A stretch of DNA of 64,000 nucleotides, taken from Gemmobacter lutimaris (GTDB lineage Bacteria; Pseudomonadota; Alphaproteobacteria; Rhodobacterales; Rhodobacteraceae). Below the pieces are notes generated by a model, which saw only the letters and a list, made by a program, of their open reading frames with translations, was not told the DNA's origin and searched no databases. This document shows, in pieces, positions 8,540-18,274 of this stretch; the first letter of the stretch is position 1; each line of letters begins with the position of its first letter. The translations under genes and the position numbers were made by a program. Where the stretch lies: assembly GCF_003570715.1 (NCBI RefSeq), contig NZ_QXXQ01000017.1:16044-80043 (forward strand), written 5' to 3'.

Positions 8540-10165
8540 ATGTTCGGAACGATGATGTGGCAATCGCTGACCACCGGATCGCTGATTGCACATGCAGAGA
8601 AATATCACGCCCGGACCGAGGTGGTCTCGGTCGAGGCGGATGGCAGCACGCTCCGGTCGTCCTGGGGCGAGGTCGCGGCCAATGCGCGGCGGATCAAATC
8701 GGTGCTGGACGGGCTGGGCGTGGCGGAAGGCGCCCGCTGCGCCACGATCGCCTGGAATAACCGCCGCCATCTGGAGCTTTACTTCGGCATTGGCAGCGGC
8801 GGGCGCGTCACCCATACCATCAACCCGCGCCTGACGCCCGAACAGTTGATCTATATCGTGGATCATGCCGCCGACGAGGTGCTGTTCTTCGACCGCACCT
8901 TTCTATCCGCCGTGGCCAAGCTGCGGCCGCATCTGAAATCGGTGCGGCATGTCGTGCTGATGGGCCCGGCAGAGGCCGAGGCAGCGGGCATGATCGAGGG
9001 GCTGCTGTTCTACGACGACCTGCTGGCGGCGGGTGATCCCGCCGCACCCTGGCCAGACCTGAACGAAAATGCCCCGGCCGCGCTGTGCTATACCTCGGGC
9101 ACCACCGGGCATCCAAAGGGCGTGCTGTATTCCCATCGTTCGCTGGTGCTGCACAGCCTTGGCGGCAACCAGCCCGACGGGCTGAACGTCGCCGCACGCG
9201 ATACGGTGATGCCGGTCGTGCCGATGTTCCACGTCAACGCCTGGGGCGTGCCCTATATCGCGGCGGCGGTCGGGGCCAAGCTGGTGATGCCGGGGCCGAA
9301 GCTGGATGGCGAAAGCCTTGCCCGGCTGATCGACGCCGAACAGGTCACGCTGTCGCTGGGCGTGCCGACGATCTGGATGGGTCTGCTGGCCGGGCTGAAA
9401 TCCACCGGCATCAAACCCGCCTCGATGAAACGCACCGTCGTTGGCGGTTCGGCGCTGCCGCCCTCGATGCTGCGCGAATTCCGCGACAGCTATGGCGTGG
9501 ATCTGATCCATGCCTGGGGCATGACGGAAACCTCGCCGCTGGGCACGCTGAACCAGTTGCTGCAACGCCACACCGCGCTGGATGCCGAGGCACAATCCCG
9601 CCTGCGCGAAGGTCAGGGGCGCCCGCCCTGGGGCGTCGATCTGCGCATCGTGGACGAGACCGGCGCCGAACTGCCGCGTGACGGGGTGGCGCAGGGCGAA
9701 TTGCAGATCCGCGGGCACTGGATCGTCGAAAGCTATTTCGGGCAGCAGGACTCTGCCCTGACAGCCGACGGCTGGTTCGATACCGGCGATGTGGCGACAC
9801 TGGATGCCGACGGCTATCTGGTGATCCGCGACCGCTCCAAGGACATCATCAAATCGGGGGGCGAGTGGATTTCCACGGTCGAGCTGGAAAACATCGCCAT
9901 TGCACATCCGAAAATCGCCAATGCCGCCGCCATCGCCGCCCGTCATCCGAAATGGGATGAGCGCCCGGTGGTGCTGGCGGTGCCGGTTGCCGGAGAAACC
10001 CCGACAGAGGCGGAAATCAGGGCCTTCTATGACGGCAAGGTCGCGCATTGGCAGGTGCCCGACCGGGTGATCTTTGTCGAAACGCTGCCCCTGGGCGCCA
10101 CCGGCAAGGTGGTCAAGGCAAAGCTGCGCGCGCTTTATGGCGATGTGCTGATCGCCGGGGACTGA
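8540..10165 (+). CDS. alkK: Medium-chain acyl-CoA ligase (AlkK-like)
   Basis: This 541-residue adenylate-forming enzyme has the AMP-binding motif YTSGTTGHPKG (from Tyr184), the MFHVNAWG and HAWGMTETSP blocks, DGWFDTGDVA, and the C-terminal RSKDIIKSGGEWIS hinge with a catalytic lysine in ATGKVVK. From memory, long stretches match the AlkK medium-chain ligase, including the start pattern. It would convert a free fatty acid made by AlkJ and an aldehyde dehydrogenase to acyl-CoA for beta-oxidation. GGGAGG precedes the start. It forms a two-gene unit with the GMC dehydrogenase. Confidence 0.85.
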   Translation: MFGTMMWQSLTTGSLIAHAEKYHARTEVVSVEADGSTLRSSWGEVAANARRIKSVLDGLGVAEGARCATIAWNNRRHLELYFGIGSGGRVTHTINPRLTPEQLIYIVDHAADEVLFFDRTFLSAVAKLRPHLKSVRHVVLMGPAEAEAAGMIEGLLFYDDLLAAGDPAAPWPDLNENAPAALCYTSGTTGHPKGVLYSHRSLVLHSLGGNQPDGLNVAARDTVMPVVPMFHVNAWGVPYIAAAVGAKLVMPGPKLDGESLARLIDAEQVTLSLGVPTIWMGLLAGLKSTGIKPASMKRTVVGGSALPPSMLREFRDSYGVDLIHAWGMTETSPLGTLNQLLQRHTALDAEAQSRLREGQGRPPWGVDLRIVDETGAELPRDGVAQGELQIRGHWIVESYFGQQDSALTADGWFDTGDVATLDADGYLVIRDRSKDIIKSGGEWISTVELENIAIAHPKIANAAAIAARHPKWDERPVVLAVPVAGETPTEAEIRAFYDGKVAHWQVPDRVIFVETLPLGATGKVVKAKLRALYGDVLIAGD

Positions 10166-10297
10166 AGCGCAGGGCAGGGGGCAGGAAACAAGGATTTCAA
10201 ATACGAGTTACTGGCCCTAGACTGTCAACCGGCGGGCAGGGCCTTTCCAACAGGACGAAGACCCCCCGGACCCGCCCTATCGCGCCGGAGACTGGCC

Positions 10298-10951
10298 ATG
10301 ACCACCGACCCCCTGACCGGACGCCCCGCGTCTTCGCCCTGCATGGCGGCCGAGTTCGAACCTGCCGATGCCTCGGACGTGCCGCGCTGGCGCAAGGTGG
10401 AACGACTTCGCCTGCGGGCGGAACGCGATGCGCTGCGTGTCAGTGCCCGCCAGACCATCGGGGCGGCGCTGTGCCGGCATCTGGCGGCGCTGCTGTCATC
10501 GCGCCTGTCGGCCGGCGCCGTCTTTTCCGCCTACTGGCCGATCAAGGGCGAGCCGGACCTGCGCCCCCTGATGCAGGACTTGCACAGGGAGGGCATACGC
10601 ATCGCGCTGCCGGTGGTGGAAACCCGTTTCGCCCCGCTGGTGTTTCGCCAATGGACACCCGATACCGCCATGGTGCGGGGCGACTGGAACATTCCCGTTC
10701 CACCTGCGGAGAATGCCCGGCTGCTGCCCGATGTGGCGCTGGCCCCGCTGGTGGGCTGGGATGAGGCCGGGTATCGGCTGGGCTATGGCGGCGGCTATTT
10801 CGACCGCACGCTGGCCGCGCTGCACCCCTCGCCTCTGGTGATCGGGGTCGGCCTGCAATCCGCCCGGCTGGCCACAATCCATCCGCAGCCACATGACATT
10901 CCTCTGGACCTGATCGTGACCGAGGCCGGGGTTCAGGTCGATCACGGCTGA
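10298..10951 (+). CDS. 5-formyltetrahydrofolate cyclo-ligase family protein
   Basis: The 217-residue protein contains the family blocks GEPDLRPL, PLVGWD and the ATP/folate signature GYGGGYFDRTL. The enzyme converts 5-formyl-THF to 5,10-methenyl-THF with ATP. The N-terminal 35 residues or so are longer than in compact family members and hydrophilic, so a later start is possible although none has a better ribosome site. It is preceded by 132 non-coding bases with a poor promoter-like TTTCAA-N17-TAGACT (10195-10223) and ends 11 bases from the convergent RTX gene. A more distant paralogue with another function cannot be excluded. Confidence 0.82.
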   Translation: MTTDPLTGRPASSPCMAAEFEPADASDVPRWRKVERLRLRAERDALRVSARQTIGAALCRHLAALLSSRLSAGAVFSAYWPIKGEPDLRPLMQDLHREGIRIALPVVETRFAPLVFRQWTPDTAMVRGDWNIPVPPAENARLLPDVALAPLVGWDEAGYRLGYGGGYFDRTLAALHPSPLVIGVGLQSARLATIHPQPHDIPLDLIVTEAGVQVDHG

Positions 10952-10962
10952 CAAGGCCCGCG

Positions 10963-13950
10963 TCAATACTGCAAATAGAAGACGAAACTGGGCTGAAGCC
11001 TTGTGTCGAAAACGAAGTCACGCGCGGTCAGATCCTCGCGTTCGATACCTGCCAGAAAAATCCGGGCCGAAATGTATTGTGTCTCTGCGGAAATCCACAA
11101 ACCTTTGTCGGACTCTTCAAAGACCAGAAAGTCCAAAGTCGGCACACCAAACCAGTAGATGTTCAGCAGGTCCACGCCGGGTTCGTAATCACGGATCACA
11201 TCCGACCCCGTTTCCGCTTCGAAAAAGAAGACGTCCGCCCCCGCCCCGCCTGTCATCGTGTCATCGCCCGCGCGGCCTGACAGCAGGTTGTCTGCGGCAG
11301 AGCCGATGATGCGGTCATTGCCACCGCCGGTTATCACCTGTTCGATACCGGACAGCCGGTCGCGCCCTTCACCGATGGCAAGGCCCCGCGCACCCAGATC
11401 GACCATCATATCGTCTTTGGTGCTGAAGGCGACGCAATCGACCCCCGCGCCGCCGACCAATGTATCGTCGCCTTTACCCCCGACCAGAAAGTCATCTCCG
11501 CCGCGCCCGTCGATCCTGTCATCGCCGCCCAGACCGGCGAGCAGGTCATTCCCGTCGCTGCCGGTGAACCTGTCGTTCCCGCGCCCGCCGATCACCCCCT
11601 CGATGCCGAAATAGCTGTCGCCCGCCGCCGTGCCGGCAAGGCCACGTCCCTCGGTCAGATCAACCCCGACCGGGCGGCGGTCTGTCGAAAAATCCAGCAG
11701 GTCAAGCCCGTCACCGCCATCAATGCTGTCGGCGCCTGCCCCGCCGGTCAGCCGGTCGTCGTCGTCGCCGCCATCAAGGGTATCGCGCCCCGCCCCGCCA
11801 AAAAGCTTGTCCCAGCCAGGGCCGGAAGACAGCAGATCATTGCCATCCCTGCCGACCAGCAGGTCATCGGCCGTGGCACTGAAGAACACATTGTCCGCAG
11901 AATCGCCGAGCATCCGCGCAAGAACGGTGCCGATGGCCACATGGGCTTCGATGCTGCGAAACATCTGGTGGTTTGTTGGTCCGATGCTGGTGGCTTCCAG
12001 ATCGAAGTTCCAGATGAAATGCGATGGCAATGAGCCCCCGATAAAAGACCATTCCCCCATGACCGCAATATCCTGGCCCGATCCACCATCCATGATCGGC
12101 CCAGAGCCGGACAACGTATCGTCGCCCGCCCCACCATATTTGCTACCCGACGCCTCGATATAGTCATTACCCGCGCCGCCGTAAAACTGCCCGCTTTGCC
12201 ATACGGTGTCCGGAAAATCATGCATCACCTCGGACGAAACAATGCGGTCATCGCCCGCGCCACCATAGGCAATGGCCTTTCGTGGATCGGCGCTCTCACG
12301 ATGCAGCCCGACGCGGATCAGATCATCCCCCGCACCACCGTAAAGCCGGGTCCGTTCGATCTGCCCCGCAATGGTATGGCTTCCGTCCAGCGTGTCGTTG
12401 CCCTGCCCGCCATAGATCGCATGCCGCCCGCCAGCCCCGATCAGCAGATCATCCCCCAACCCGCCCGAGAGTGTGGTATCATCCGGCGACAGCAGCACCC
12501 GGTCATCGCCCGCCCCGGCATCGTGCTGACCGCCATTCTGCAACCAGATCGCATCGTCGCCCGCAGTCAGCGGCCCCTTCAGCATCTTGTCGGGCAGGAA
12601 ATCGAAACGGGCCAGCGACAGCCCGCCCTTGCCATCAAAGACGCCCTCTTCGATCAGGTGCCAGACGTAAAGAATACCTGTGTTGCTCAGCACCACATTC
12701 CAGTCCGTATCAGAATAGGGCCAGTATCCCATGTCGATGACATCACGGCTGGCCTCACCTTCCGGCGTCAGAATGCGTCCGGTCATCCGCGGATAGTCAA
12801 CGTCCCACAGCAGGATGTTGCCATCGTCCAGCGCAATCACATGCAGCGGGTCCGCGGCGGTCAGCTTTCCGAGCTCGGGCACCCGTTTGCGCGCCATCAA
12901 TTCGGTGCCGTCACTGTCGTAAAGCGCCATGTAACGATCACCTTCAACATCCAGATCGGAAGTCGCATTGCTGAACACGGCGACCCGACCGTCCGAAAGC
13001 ACAAGGACTTTCTCCACCGAGGACCATTCGCCGGGCTGGTTGGGATCGAAGGCGCTTGTGACGGGCTTGCCATTGGCATTGAAGAACTGAAGCCCATGAC
13101 GCAGGTCCGCATCGCGGTCCGGGCTGTGAACACCCCAGTTGACGACAAAACCGCCGTTATCCAGCGCGGTCACCTCCATCCGCAGTTCTTCATGCCTTAC
13201 TTTTGCGGTGAAGGTGGTCGTGCGCAGAACCGTGCCGTCGCTGTCGTAAAGCGTCAGAACGGCGGGGGCGTTGACATGCTTCTTCGGATTGAATGTGCTT
13301 ATTGTGGAAAATGTGGTCCAGCTCAGCATGCGCCCGGTTTCAAGCGCGATCGCCCCCACATCCTTGGCGATATTGCCCTTGAACGGCCCGGCGTCGAGTG
13401 GCCGGGGATCGCCCAGCCGGTTGCCGTCGGGATCGACGAACTGCACTTGATAATGCCGCCCCGAAGTGGAGGTCACCGCATAGGCGCCGTCCTTCAGCAC
13501 CAGCACATCCCTTGCCACCTCCCAGCCCGCGTATGGATCCTTCGGCAGGACCTGTTCATCCTCGACCGGGTTGCCCGCAGCATCGAACCGGCGGAACAAG
13601 GGTGTAAAGTGATAATCGTAATAGGGTGGATCCCGGCGGGGAAACTGGCCAAGGCTTGACCAGCTGATCACAAAGCCGCCATCCGGCAGGGCGGCGGCAT
13701 AGGGTGCCGTCTGTTCGTAAAGCGTGGTCTGCGTAACAAGGAACGCCTCGCCCTGCGGCTGACCGTCGGCCCCGACAATCCGCGCATAGATATCGCCGGT
13801 TGGACGCACATCCTCAAGCATGCGGGTCCAGACCACCAGCATCCGGCCCTCGGTCAGAGGCACCATCTTCATGTAGCGTTCACTCAGGTAGTCTTGCGTG
13901 TCGATCTCGGTCAGCGGGCCGGTCAGGAAAGGCAGATCGAACGCAACCAT
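10963..13950 (-). CDS. Large secreted RTX/hemolysin-type calcium-binding repeat protein
   Basis: This 995-residue acidic protein has no N-terminal signal peptide. Residues 1-460 hold repeated units of the type VxWTR...GDIYARIVGADG, suggestive of a beta-propeller-like region. From about residue 476 to 905 there are glycine-aspartate nonapeptide repeats (GGxGxDxL variants such as GGAGDDTL and GGAGADVFFF), the calcium-binding parallel beta-roll of RTX proteins. The repeat-free C-terminal 90 residues would contain the type I secretion signal. No TolC, HlyB or HlyD partner is adjacent; the exporter next door is MacAB-like rather than type I. No catalytic domain is recognisable, so an adhesin, matrix or S-layer-like role is as likely as a toxin. 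GGAG lies just upstream of the start. Confidence 0.88.
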   Translation of the reverse strand: MVAFDLPFLTGPLTEIDTQDYLSERYMKMVPLTEGRMLVVWTRMLEDVRPTGDIYARIVGADGQPQGEAFLVTQTTLYEQTAPYAAALPDGGFVISWSSLGQFPRRDPPYYDYHFTPLFRRFDAAGNPVEDEQVLPKDPYAGWEVARDVLVLKDGAYAVTSTSGRHYQVQFVDPDGNRLGDPRPLDAGPFKGNIAKDVGAIALETGRMLSWTTFSTISTFNPKKHVNAPAVLTLYDSDGTVLRTTTFTAKVRHEELRMEVTALDNGGFVVNWGVHSPDRDADLRHGLQFFNANGKPVTSAFDPNQPGEWSSVEKVLVLSDGRVAVFSNATSDLDVEGDRYMALYDSDGTELMARKRVPELGKLTAADPLHVIALDDGNILLWDVDYPRMTGRILTPEGEASRDVIDMGYWPYSDTDWNVVLSNTGILYVWHLIEEGVFDGKGGLSLARFDFLPDKMLKGPLTAGDDAIWLQNGGQHDAGAGDDRVLLSPDDTTLSGGLGDDLLIGAGGRHAIYGGQGNDTLDGSHTIAGQIERTRLYGGAGDDLIRVGLHRESADPRKAIAYGGAGDDRIVSSEVMHDFPDTVWQSGQFYGGAGNDYIEASGSKYGGAGDDTLSGSGPIMDGGSGQDIAVMGEWSFIGGSLPSHFIWNFDLEATSIGPTNHQMFRSIEAHVAIGTVLARMLGDSADNVFFSATADDLLVGRDGNDLLSSGPGWDKLFGGAGRDTLDGGDDDDRLTGGAGADSIDGGDGLDLLDFSTDRRPVGVDLTEGRGLAGTAAGDSYFGIEGVIGGRGNDRFTGSDGNDLLAGLGGDDRIDGRGGDDFLVGGKGDDTLVGGAGVDCVAFSTKDDMMVDLGARGLAIGEGRDRLSGIEQVITGGGNDRIIGSAADNLLSGRAGDDTMTGGAGADVFFFEAETGSDVIRDYEPGVDLLNIYWFGVPTLDFLVFEESDKGLWISAETQYISARIFLAGIEREDLTARDFVFDTRLQPSFVFYLQY

Positions 13951-14105
13951 TTGTTACTCCATCAAAGACAACGTGTCGTTGCGGCCCTCGCGGGGCGCAC
14001 CGCACGCCACGCGAGCATTGGCCGCAACCTCCGCCCGTTCAAGTGTTTTCGTCAGACCGGCCGACAGCACACGCCCGCCCGCAGCCGGCCCGCCGGAAAA
14101 GCGCA

Positions 14106-15290
14106 TCAGCCGCGCGCCCGCAAGGCGGCTGTCAGCGGCAGGCGGGTTGCGGCAAGGGCGGGCAGGGCACCGCCCAGAAGGCCCGTCACCAGCCCCAGCA
14201 AACCGGCGCTCAGCATCACCTGCGGGGTGACGGCAAGCTGGAACCCGATCCGCGTATTGCCCGCGCCCAGCGTGCTGGCCTGCCAGCCGTTGAACAGCAG
14301 CCAGGACAGCCCCGTGCCCAGAGCCACCCCCGCCAGCGCCAGCACCGCCGCCTCGGCCCATGTCGCCAGAAAGGTCGGCACCCGGCCAAAGCCGATGGCG
14401 CGCAGCGTGGCAATCTCGACCGTCCGGTCCGCAACGGAGGACATCATGGTATTCAGCGCGCCCGCCGCCGCCCCCACAGCCATCAGCAGCGCAAGGGGCC
14501 AGCCGAACATACGGATCAGATCGGCTGTGCGACCGGACTGCCCGGCATAAAGATCAGGCTCGGGCAGGGCAGTCAGCGGCAGGGCGGTGATCCTGTCCAG
14601 CGCCTGCCGCAAGGTGGCAATCCCGGCCGGATCGACCAGCCGCAGCCGCAGGCTTTGCACCTCGCCCTGCCGGTCGAAAGCGGCGCGCACCGTATCCAGA
14701 TCAGCCCAGATTTCGGATTCAAACGCTGACCCGCCTGCGCTGAACAGACCGACGACCGTCCAGTCCAGCGTGCCCAGCCGCACGGTCCGGCCAAGGGCAA
14801 AAGCCGGAATATCGCGCGCAAGCGTTTCGCCCACCACGATTTCGCGCATGCCGGGGGCGAAGATCCGTCCGTCCGTCAGCGTCACCCCGTCCCGCAGGCC
14901 GGGCCCGGCTTGATCCATTCCGCGCAGCGCAAGCGATGTCGCGGCGGCCTCGGTCGTCACCACGATCTCGCGCGAGGCGATCAAGTGCCCCGCCGCATCG
15001 CGGGCCGCGCCAATGTCCCCGCCAAGGGCCATGATCCCGCGCAGCGCCTCGGACGAAATCTCGGACCCGGTTTCCTGATTGGTGCCGCCGCCCAGAACCA
15101 CCGCAACCAAGGGCGATCCGGTGCCGGTCAACACCTTTTCGAACCCGGCCGCCATGGACAGAAACCCCGCCAGAACACCGACAACCAGCGCGACCGACAG
15201 CATCATGGACAGCGAAATCGCCATCCGCCGCCGCAGACCGGCCAGATTGGCCCGCATCATGACAAGAAATTGCCTGACAAGACTGGACAT
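14106..15290 (-). CDS. ABC transporter permease, FtsX/MacB family (second permease)
   Basis: This 394-residue membrane protein has one helix near residues 20-50, a large extracytoplasmic domain (about 55-260) and three helices in the C-terminal FtsX domain, the topology of MacB/LolCE-type permeases. It ends the operon adaptor-ATPase-permease-permease; the gap to the preceding permease gene is only four bases. MacB-type systems do not transport through the membrane but drive periplasmic substrates or lipoproteins outward using ATP hydrolysis. The substrate is unknown. Confidence 0.85.
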   Translation of the reverse strand: MSSLVRQFLVMMRANLAGLRRRMAISLSMMLSVALVVGVLAGFLSMAAGFEKVLTGTGSPLVAVVLGGGTNQETGSEISSEALRGIMALGGDIGAARDAAGHLIASREIVVTTEAAATSLALRGMDQAGPGLRDGVTLTDGRIFAPGMREIVVGETLARDIPAFALGRTVRLGTLDWTVVGLFSAGGSAFESEIWADLDTVRAAFDRQGEVQSLRLRLVDPAGIATLRQALDRITALPLTALPEPDLYAGQSGRTADLIRMFGWPLALLMAVGAAAGALNTMMSSVADRTVEIATLRAIGFGRVPTFLATWAEAAVLALAGVALGTGLSWLLFNGWQASTLGAGNTRIGFQLAVTPQVMLSAGLLGLVTGLLGGALPALAATRLPLTAALRARG

Positions 15291-15294
15291 GGGA

Positions 15295-16440
15295 TTACCT
15301 CGTTCTGAAAGCGGCGGTGACGGGAATGCGCATCGCGCGGATGGCGGGGATCAGGCCGGTTGCAAGGCCAAGCCCAAGGATCAGGACCAGGGCCACGCCC
15401 AGCGTCTGCACCGGCAGCACCAGACCAAGGCCCGGCCCGATCATCACCGTGGCCAGCTTTGCCAGCGCCAGCCCGGCCAGCCCGCCGGTCAGGAAGATGA
15501 ACAGCGTCTCGCCCAGAACCAGCGCAAGCAGCCGCCCTTGCGAAAAGCCAAGCGTTTTCAGCACGCCGATTTCAAACCGGCGTTCGCGCACCGCAAGCAT
15601 CTGGGTATTGATGACGATCATCAGCAGGGTGACGAAGGCCGCGCCCACCACCAGATCAATGATCAGGCCCACATCGGCATATTGGCGCATGAAGGCCTGA
15701 AGGAACTGCTTTTCCGATTGCGTCCTGGTTGGCGCGGCAGAGTTGGCAAACAGCGCGTCGATCTGCCGGGCCAGATCGGCAGCCTTGATGCCGGGCGCGG
15801 GGCGCAGCACAAACGCCTCTACCCGGTCGGTTCCGCGTGTGCGCAGCGCATTGACGTAATCATAGCGGGCAATCACGAAATGGGTGTCGCTGGCGGGGGA
15901 TGCGCCCTCGAAAATACCGGCGATTTCAAAGCGCCAGTCCCGGCTACCCTCTTTATTCGGGGTGGCGGGCACGGTCACGGTGATGCGCTGTCCGACGCGC
16001 CAGCCCTGCACCTCGGCCAGCGTTCGCCCGACCAGAACCCGGTCGCGGCCCGTGGCAAGGGCGGCCATCAATACGGGCGTCAGCCCCAGCTCGGTCCCGC
16101 TGACTTGCACCATGGTCGCGGGATCGACCGCGCTGATCGCAACAATGTTGCTTTCCCTAACGGCATAGCCGCGCAGGCGGGTCATCCAGCTTACCGCCGC
16201 GATGCCCGGCTCGGCCGCCAGCCGCGACAGATGCGCCATCGGCAGCGATTGCCCGCGCCCGGCCGCACTGGCCACGCCCAGCACATCGTCGCTGGCCGAT
16301 CCGGCCGCCATGTTGCCCTGTTCAAAACTGGCGGTCAGACCATGGATCAGAAAGGCAATGGCCACGCAGAGCATCAGCAGCACGGTCCGCAGCGGCTTGC
16401 GCCAGGCATTGCGTCTGGCAAGACGGAAATATCCCATCAC
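15295..16440 (-). CDS. ABC transporter permease, FtsX/MacB family (first permease)
   Basis: The 381-residue protein has an N-terminal helix (about 18-38), a periplasmic domain and a C-terminal FtsX-type block of three helices, starting near VGAAFVTLLMIV. It is a different sequence from the following permease, so the two probably form a heterodimer as in LolC/LolE. The start overlaps the ATPase gene stop by ATGA, which indicates translational coupling. Confidence 0.85.
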   Translation of the reverse strand: MMGYFRLARRNAWRKPLRTVLLMLCVAIAFLIHGLTASFEQGNMAAGSASDDVLGVASAAGRGQSLPMAHLSRLAAEPGIAAVSWMTRLRGYAVRESNIVAISAVDPATMVQVSGTELGLTPVLMAALATGRDRVLVGRTLAEVQGWRVGQRITVTVPATPNKEGSRDWRFEIAGIFEGASPASDTHFVIARYDYVNALRTRGTDRVEAFVLRPAPGIKAADLARQIDALFANSAAPTRTQSEKQFLQAFMRQYADVGLIIDLVVGAAFVTLLMIVINTQMLAVRERRFEIGVLKTLGFSQGRLLALVLGETLFIFLTGGLAGLALAKLATVMIGPGLGLVLPVQTLGVALVLILGLGLATGLIPAIRAMRIPVTAAFRTR

Positions 16441-17144
16441 GCGGCCTTCCGTTCTTCGACGAACTGGCCCTTGTCCAGATGCAGGGTGCGCCGGGCATGG
16501 GTGGCGGCCTGCGGATCATGCGTCACCATGACGATGGTCTTGCCAAGCTCGCGGTTGAGAAAGCGCAACATGTCCAGCACGTCATCGGCGGACTTGCGGT
16601 CCAGATCGCCCGTCGGCTCGTCACACAGCAGCAGGGCAGGATCGGTGACAATGGCGCGGGCAATGCCCACGCGCTGTTGCTGGCCGCCCGACATCAGGGC
16701 GGGATATTGCCTGCCACGCCCCGCAAGCCCCACCAGCTCCAGCACCTTTTCCACCCGCGCCCGCCGGTCGCCCGCCGCGATGGGCTTGAGAAGCAAGGGC
16801 AGTTCCACATTCTCGGCCGCCGTCAGCATGGGCAGCAGGTTATAGAACTGGAACACGATGCCCATGTTATGCGCCCGCCACGCGGACCGCGCGCTTTCGC
16901 CCATGCTGTCAAGCCGCGCGCCGCCAATCTGCAAGGTGCCGCCATCCGGGCTGTCGATCCCCGCCAGCATGTTCAGCAGTGTCGATTTGCCAGAACCGGA
17001 CGGCCCCATGATGGCGACAAAATCGCCCCGCGGTATGGTCAGGTCCAGCCCCGAGAAAACAGGCACCGTTTCGGTGCCGATGCGAAAGCCCTTTCGCACG
17101 CCTTGCAGCGTGATCCATGGGGTAAGGTCCGGGGTAGTGGTCAT
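16437..17144 (-). CDS. ABC transporter ATPase, LolD/MacB type
   Basis: This 235-residue ATPase has Walker A GPSGSGKST, the signature MSGGQQQRVGIARA, Walker B LLLCDEPTGDLD and the switch histidine in VTHDPQ. The GDLD after Walker B is typical of the LolD/MacB/FtsE branch that partners FtsX-like permeases. It sits between the adaptor and the two permease genes with ATGA overlaps on both sides. Confidence 0.92.
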   Translation of the reverse strand: MTTTPDLTPWITLQGVRKGFRIGTETVPVFSGLDLTIPRGDFVAIMGPSGSGKSTLLNMLAGIDSPDGGTLQIGGARLDSMGESARSAWRAHNMGIVFQFYNLLPMLTAAENVELPLLLKPIAAGDRRARVEKVLELVGLAGRGRQYPALMSGGQQQRVGIARAIVTDPALLLCDEPTGDLDRKSADDVLDMLRFLNRELGKTIVMVTHDPQAATHARRTLHLDKGQFVEERKAA

Positions 17145-18190
17145 TCACCTGCTCCTTCTGTTCCGGTGAAAATGCGAAGACGCGCCGCCATGGCCGGGCG
17201 AATGCCGGCAGGCGGGCCGGTCAGGGACATGCGCAGGGAAACGGTGCCCTTCTCGGCCGAAATCACCGGCGCGATGCGCAGGATTTCAACCTTGAAGGGC
17301 TGGTCGGGATAGCCGTCCAGCGTGGCCTCGCCCCGCAGGCCGGGGCGCAGACCGGCAATGCCGGTTTCGGCCACGTCGGCGTCGATCACCATGCGGGTCG
17401 TGTCGGTGATGGTGGCAAGGCTGTCACCCGCCCGCACCCCCTCGGCACGGGCCAGCACCGTGTCGCCGACATGCGCGTTCAGCCGGGTTACCGTGCCGGC
17501 AATCGGGGCGCGGATCGTCAGATCGGCCACCCGCTCCGCCGCGATCCGCACGGCCAGAGCGGCCTCGTCAACCGCCTGCCGGGCCATCAGGACCGCATTG
17601 GCCGCCAGATCACGCCGGCTCCGGGCCTCGTCCACCTGAGCCCTGGCCACCGCCTGACTGGCGGCAAGCGCTGTCTGCCGCGCAAGGGCAGCCTCGGCTT
17701 GTTTCAGCTCGATCTCGCGGGCGGCAAGGGCCAGCTCCGCCGCAGTTCGCCCGGCTTGCGCCTGCTCCAGCCCGAACCCCGCCGCAGCGTCGGCCAGCGT
17801 GATCAGAACCTGCCCCGCTGCGACCCTGTCGCCCGTCTGCACCGGAACAGCGATGATGCGCCCTTCGGTCCGGGAAAAAACCGTGGTTTCATTCGGGGCG
17901 ACGACATAGCCCGAGCCGGTAATCTCTTGCCTGACCGGCCCGGGCGCGGGCATCGCCATGGCAACCGGCAGTCCGGCCATGGCTTCCGGCGCGGTCGGTG
18001 GCGCCTCCCGCCACGACAGGGAATTCCCTGCCGCAAGGGCCGTCAACGCCGCGGAGGCAAGCGCGGCTGCAAGCAGGGTCCATCGCCAGACAGGCCGGCC
18101 CGGCGAAGGACGTGTTTCAGGCGATGCCGTCAGGGTCAGGGACCGCAGCGCATCGGCAAATCGGGGTGAGGTATGCTCAAGGGTGTCCAT
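17141..18190 (-). CDS. HlyD/MacA-type periplasmic adaptor (membrane fusion protein)
   Basis: The 349-residue product has one N-terminal membrane anchor (WTLLAAALASAALTALAAG), a split lipoyl/barrel-sandwich motif (GRIIAVPVQTGDRVAAGQ and TIRAPIAGTVTRLNAHVGD) and an intervening alanine-rich helical hairpin of about 90 residues. This is the RND/MacA adaptor plan, linking an inner-membrane ABC pump with an outer-membrane channel. ATG 18190 was chosen over a GTG at 18235, which would add 15 residues with no clear feature. The operon has no outer-membrane factor of its own. Confidence 0.88.
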   Translation of the reverse strand: MDTLEHTSPRFADALRSLTLTASPETRPSPGRPVWRWTLLAAALASAALTALAAGNSLSWREAPPTAPEAMAGLPVAMAMPAPGPVRQEITGSGYVVAPNETTVFSRTEGRIIAVPVQTGDRVAAGQVLITLADAAAGFGLEQAQAGRTAAELALAAREIELKQAEAALARQTALAASQAVARAQVDEARSRRDLAANAVLMARQAVDEAALAVRIAAERVADLTIRAPIAGTVTRLNAHVGDTVLARAEGVRAGDSLATITDTTRMVIDADVAETGIAGLRPGLRGEATLDGYPDQPFKVEILRIAPVISAEKGTVSLRMSLTGPPAGIRPAMAARLRIFTGTEGAGE

Positions 18191-18274
18191 GCCCCGAGAC
18201 TGGCGGTCCGGGGCGTCGCTTGCGCCCTGAAACACGATTTCGGAGGTGCGAAATCGCGATTCAGGCCGCGCCGC

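Noticed and set aside
10166..10297. Possible 6S RNA or folate riboswitch before the formyl-THF cyclo-ligase gene
   Set aside because: 6S RNA often lies beside this gene family and short stems can be drawn, but the spacer is only 132 bases and I cannot build the closing stem and open bubble or any known riboswitch core.
10298..10951. Direct joining of window end to window start as one reading frame
   Set aside because: Base 64000 is the first base of a codon, whereas the left-edge frame starts at base 2; joining would shift the frame and both edges carry carrier-domain sequence.
10966..13659. Long plus-strand frames opposite the RTX gene (for example 12196-13659)
   Set aside because: They mirror the repeat-rich RTX gene, have no motif or ribosome site, and the RTX repeats on the minus strand are unmistakable.
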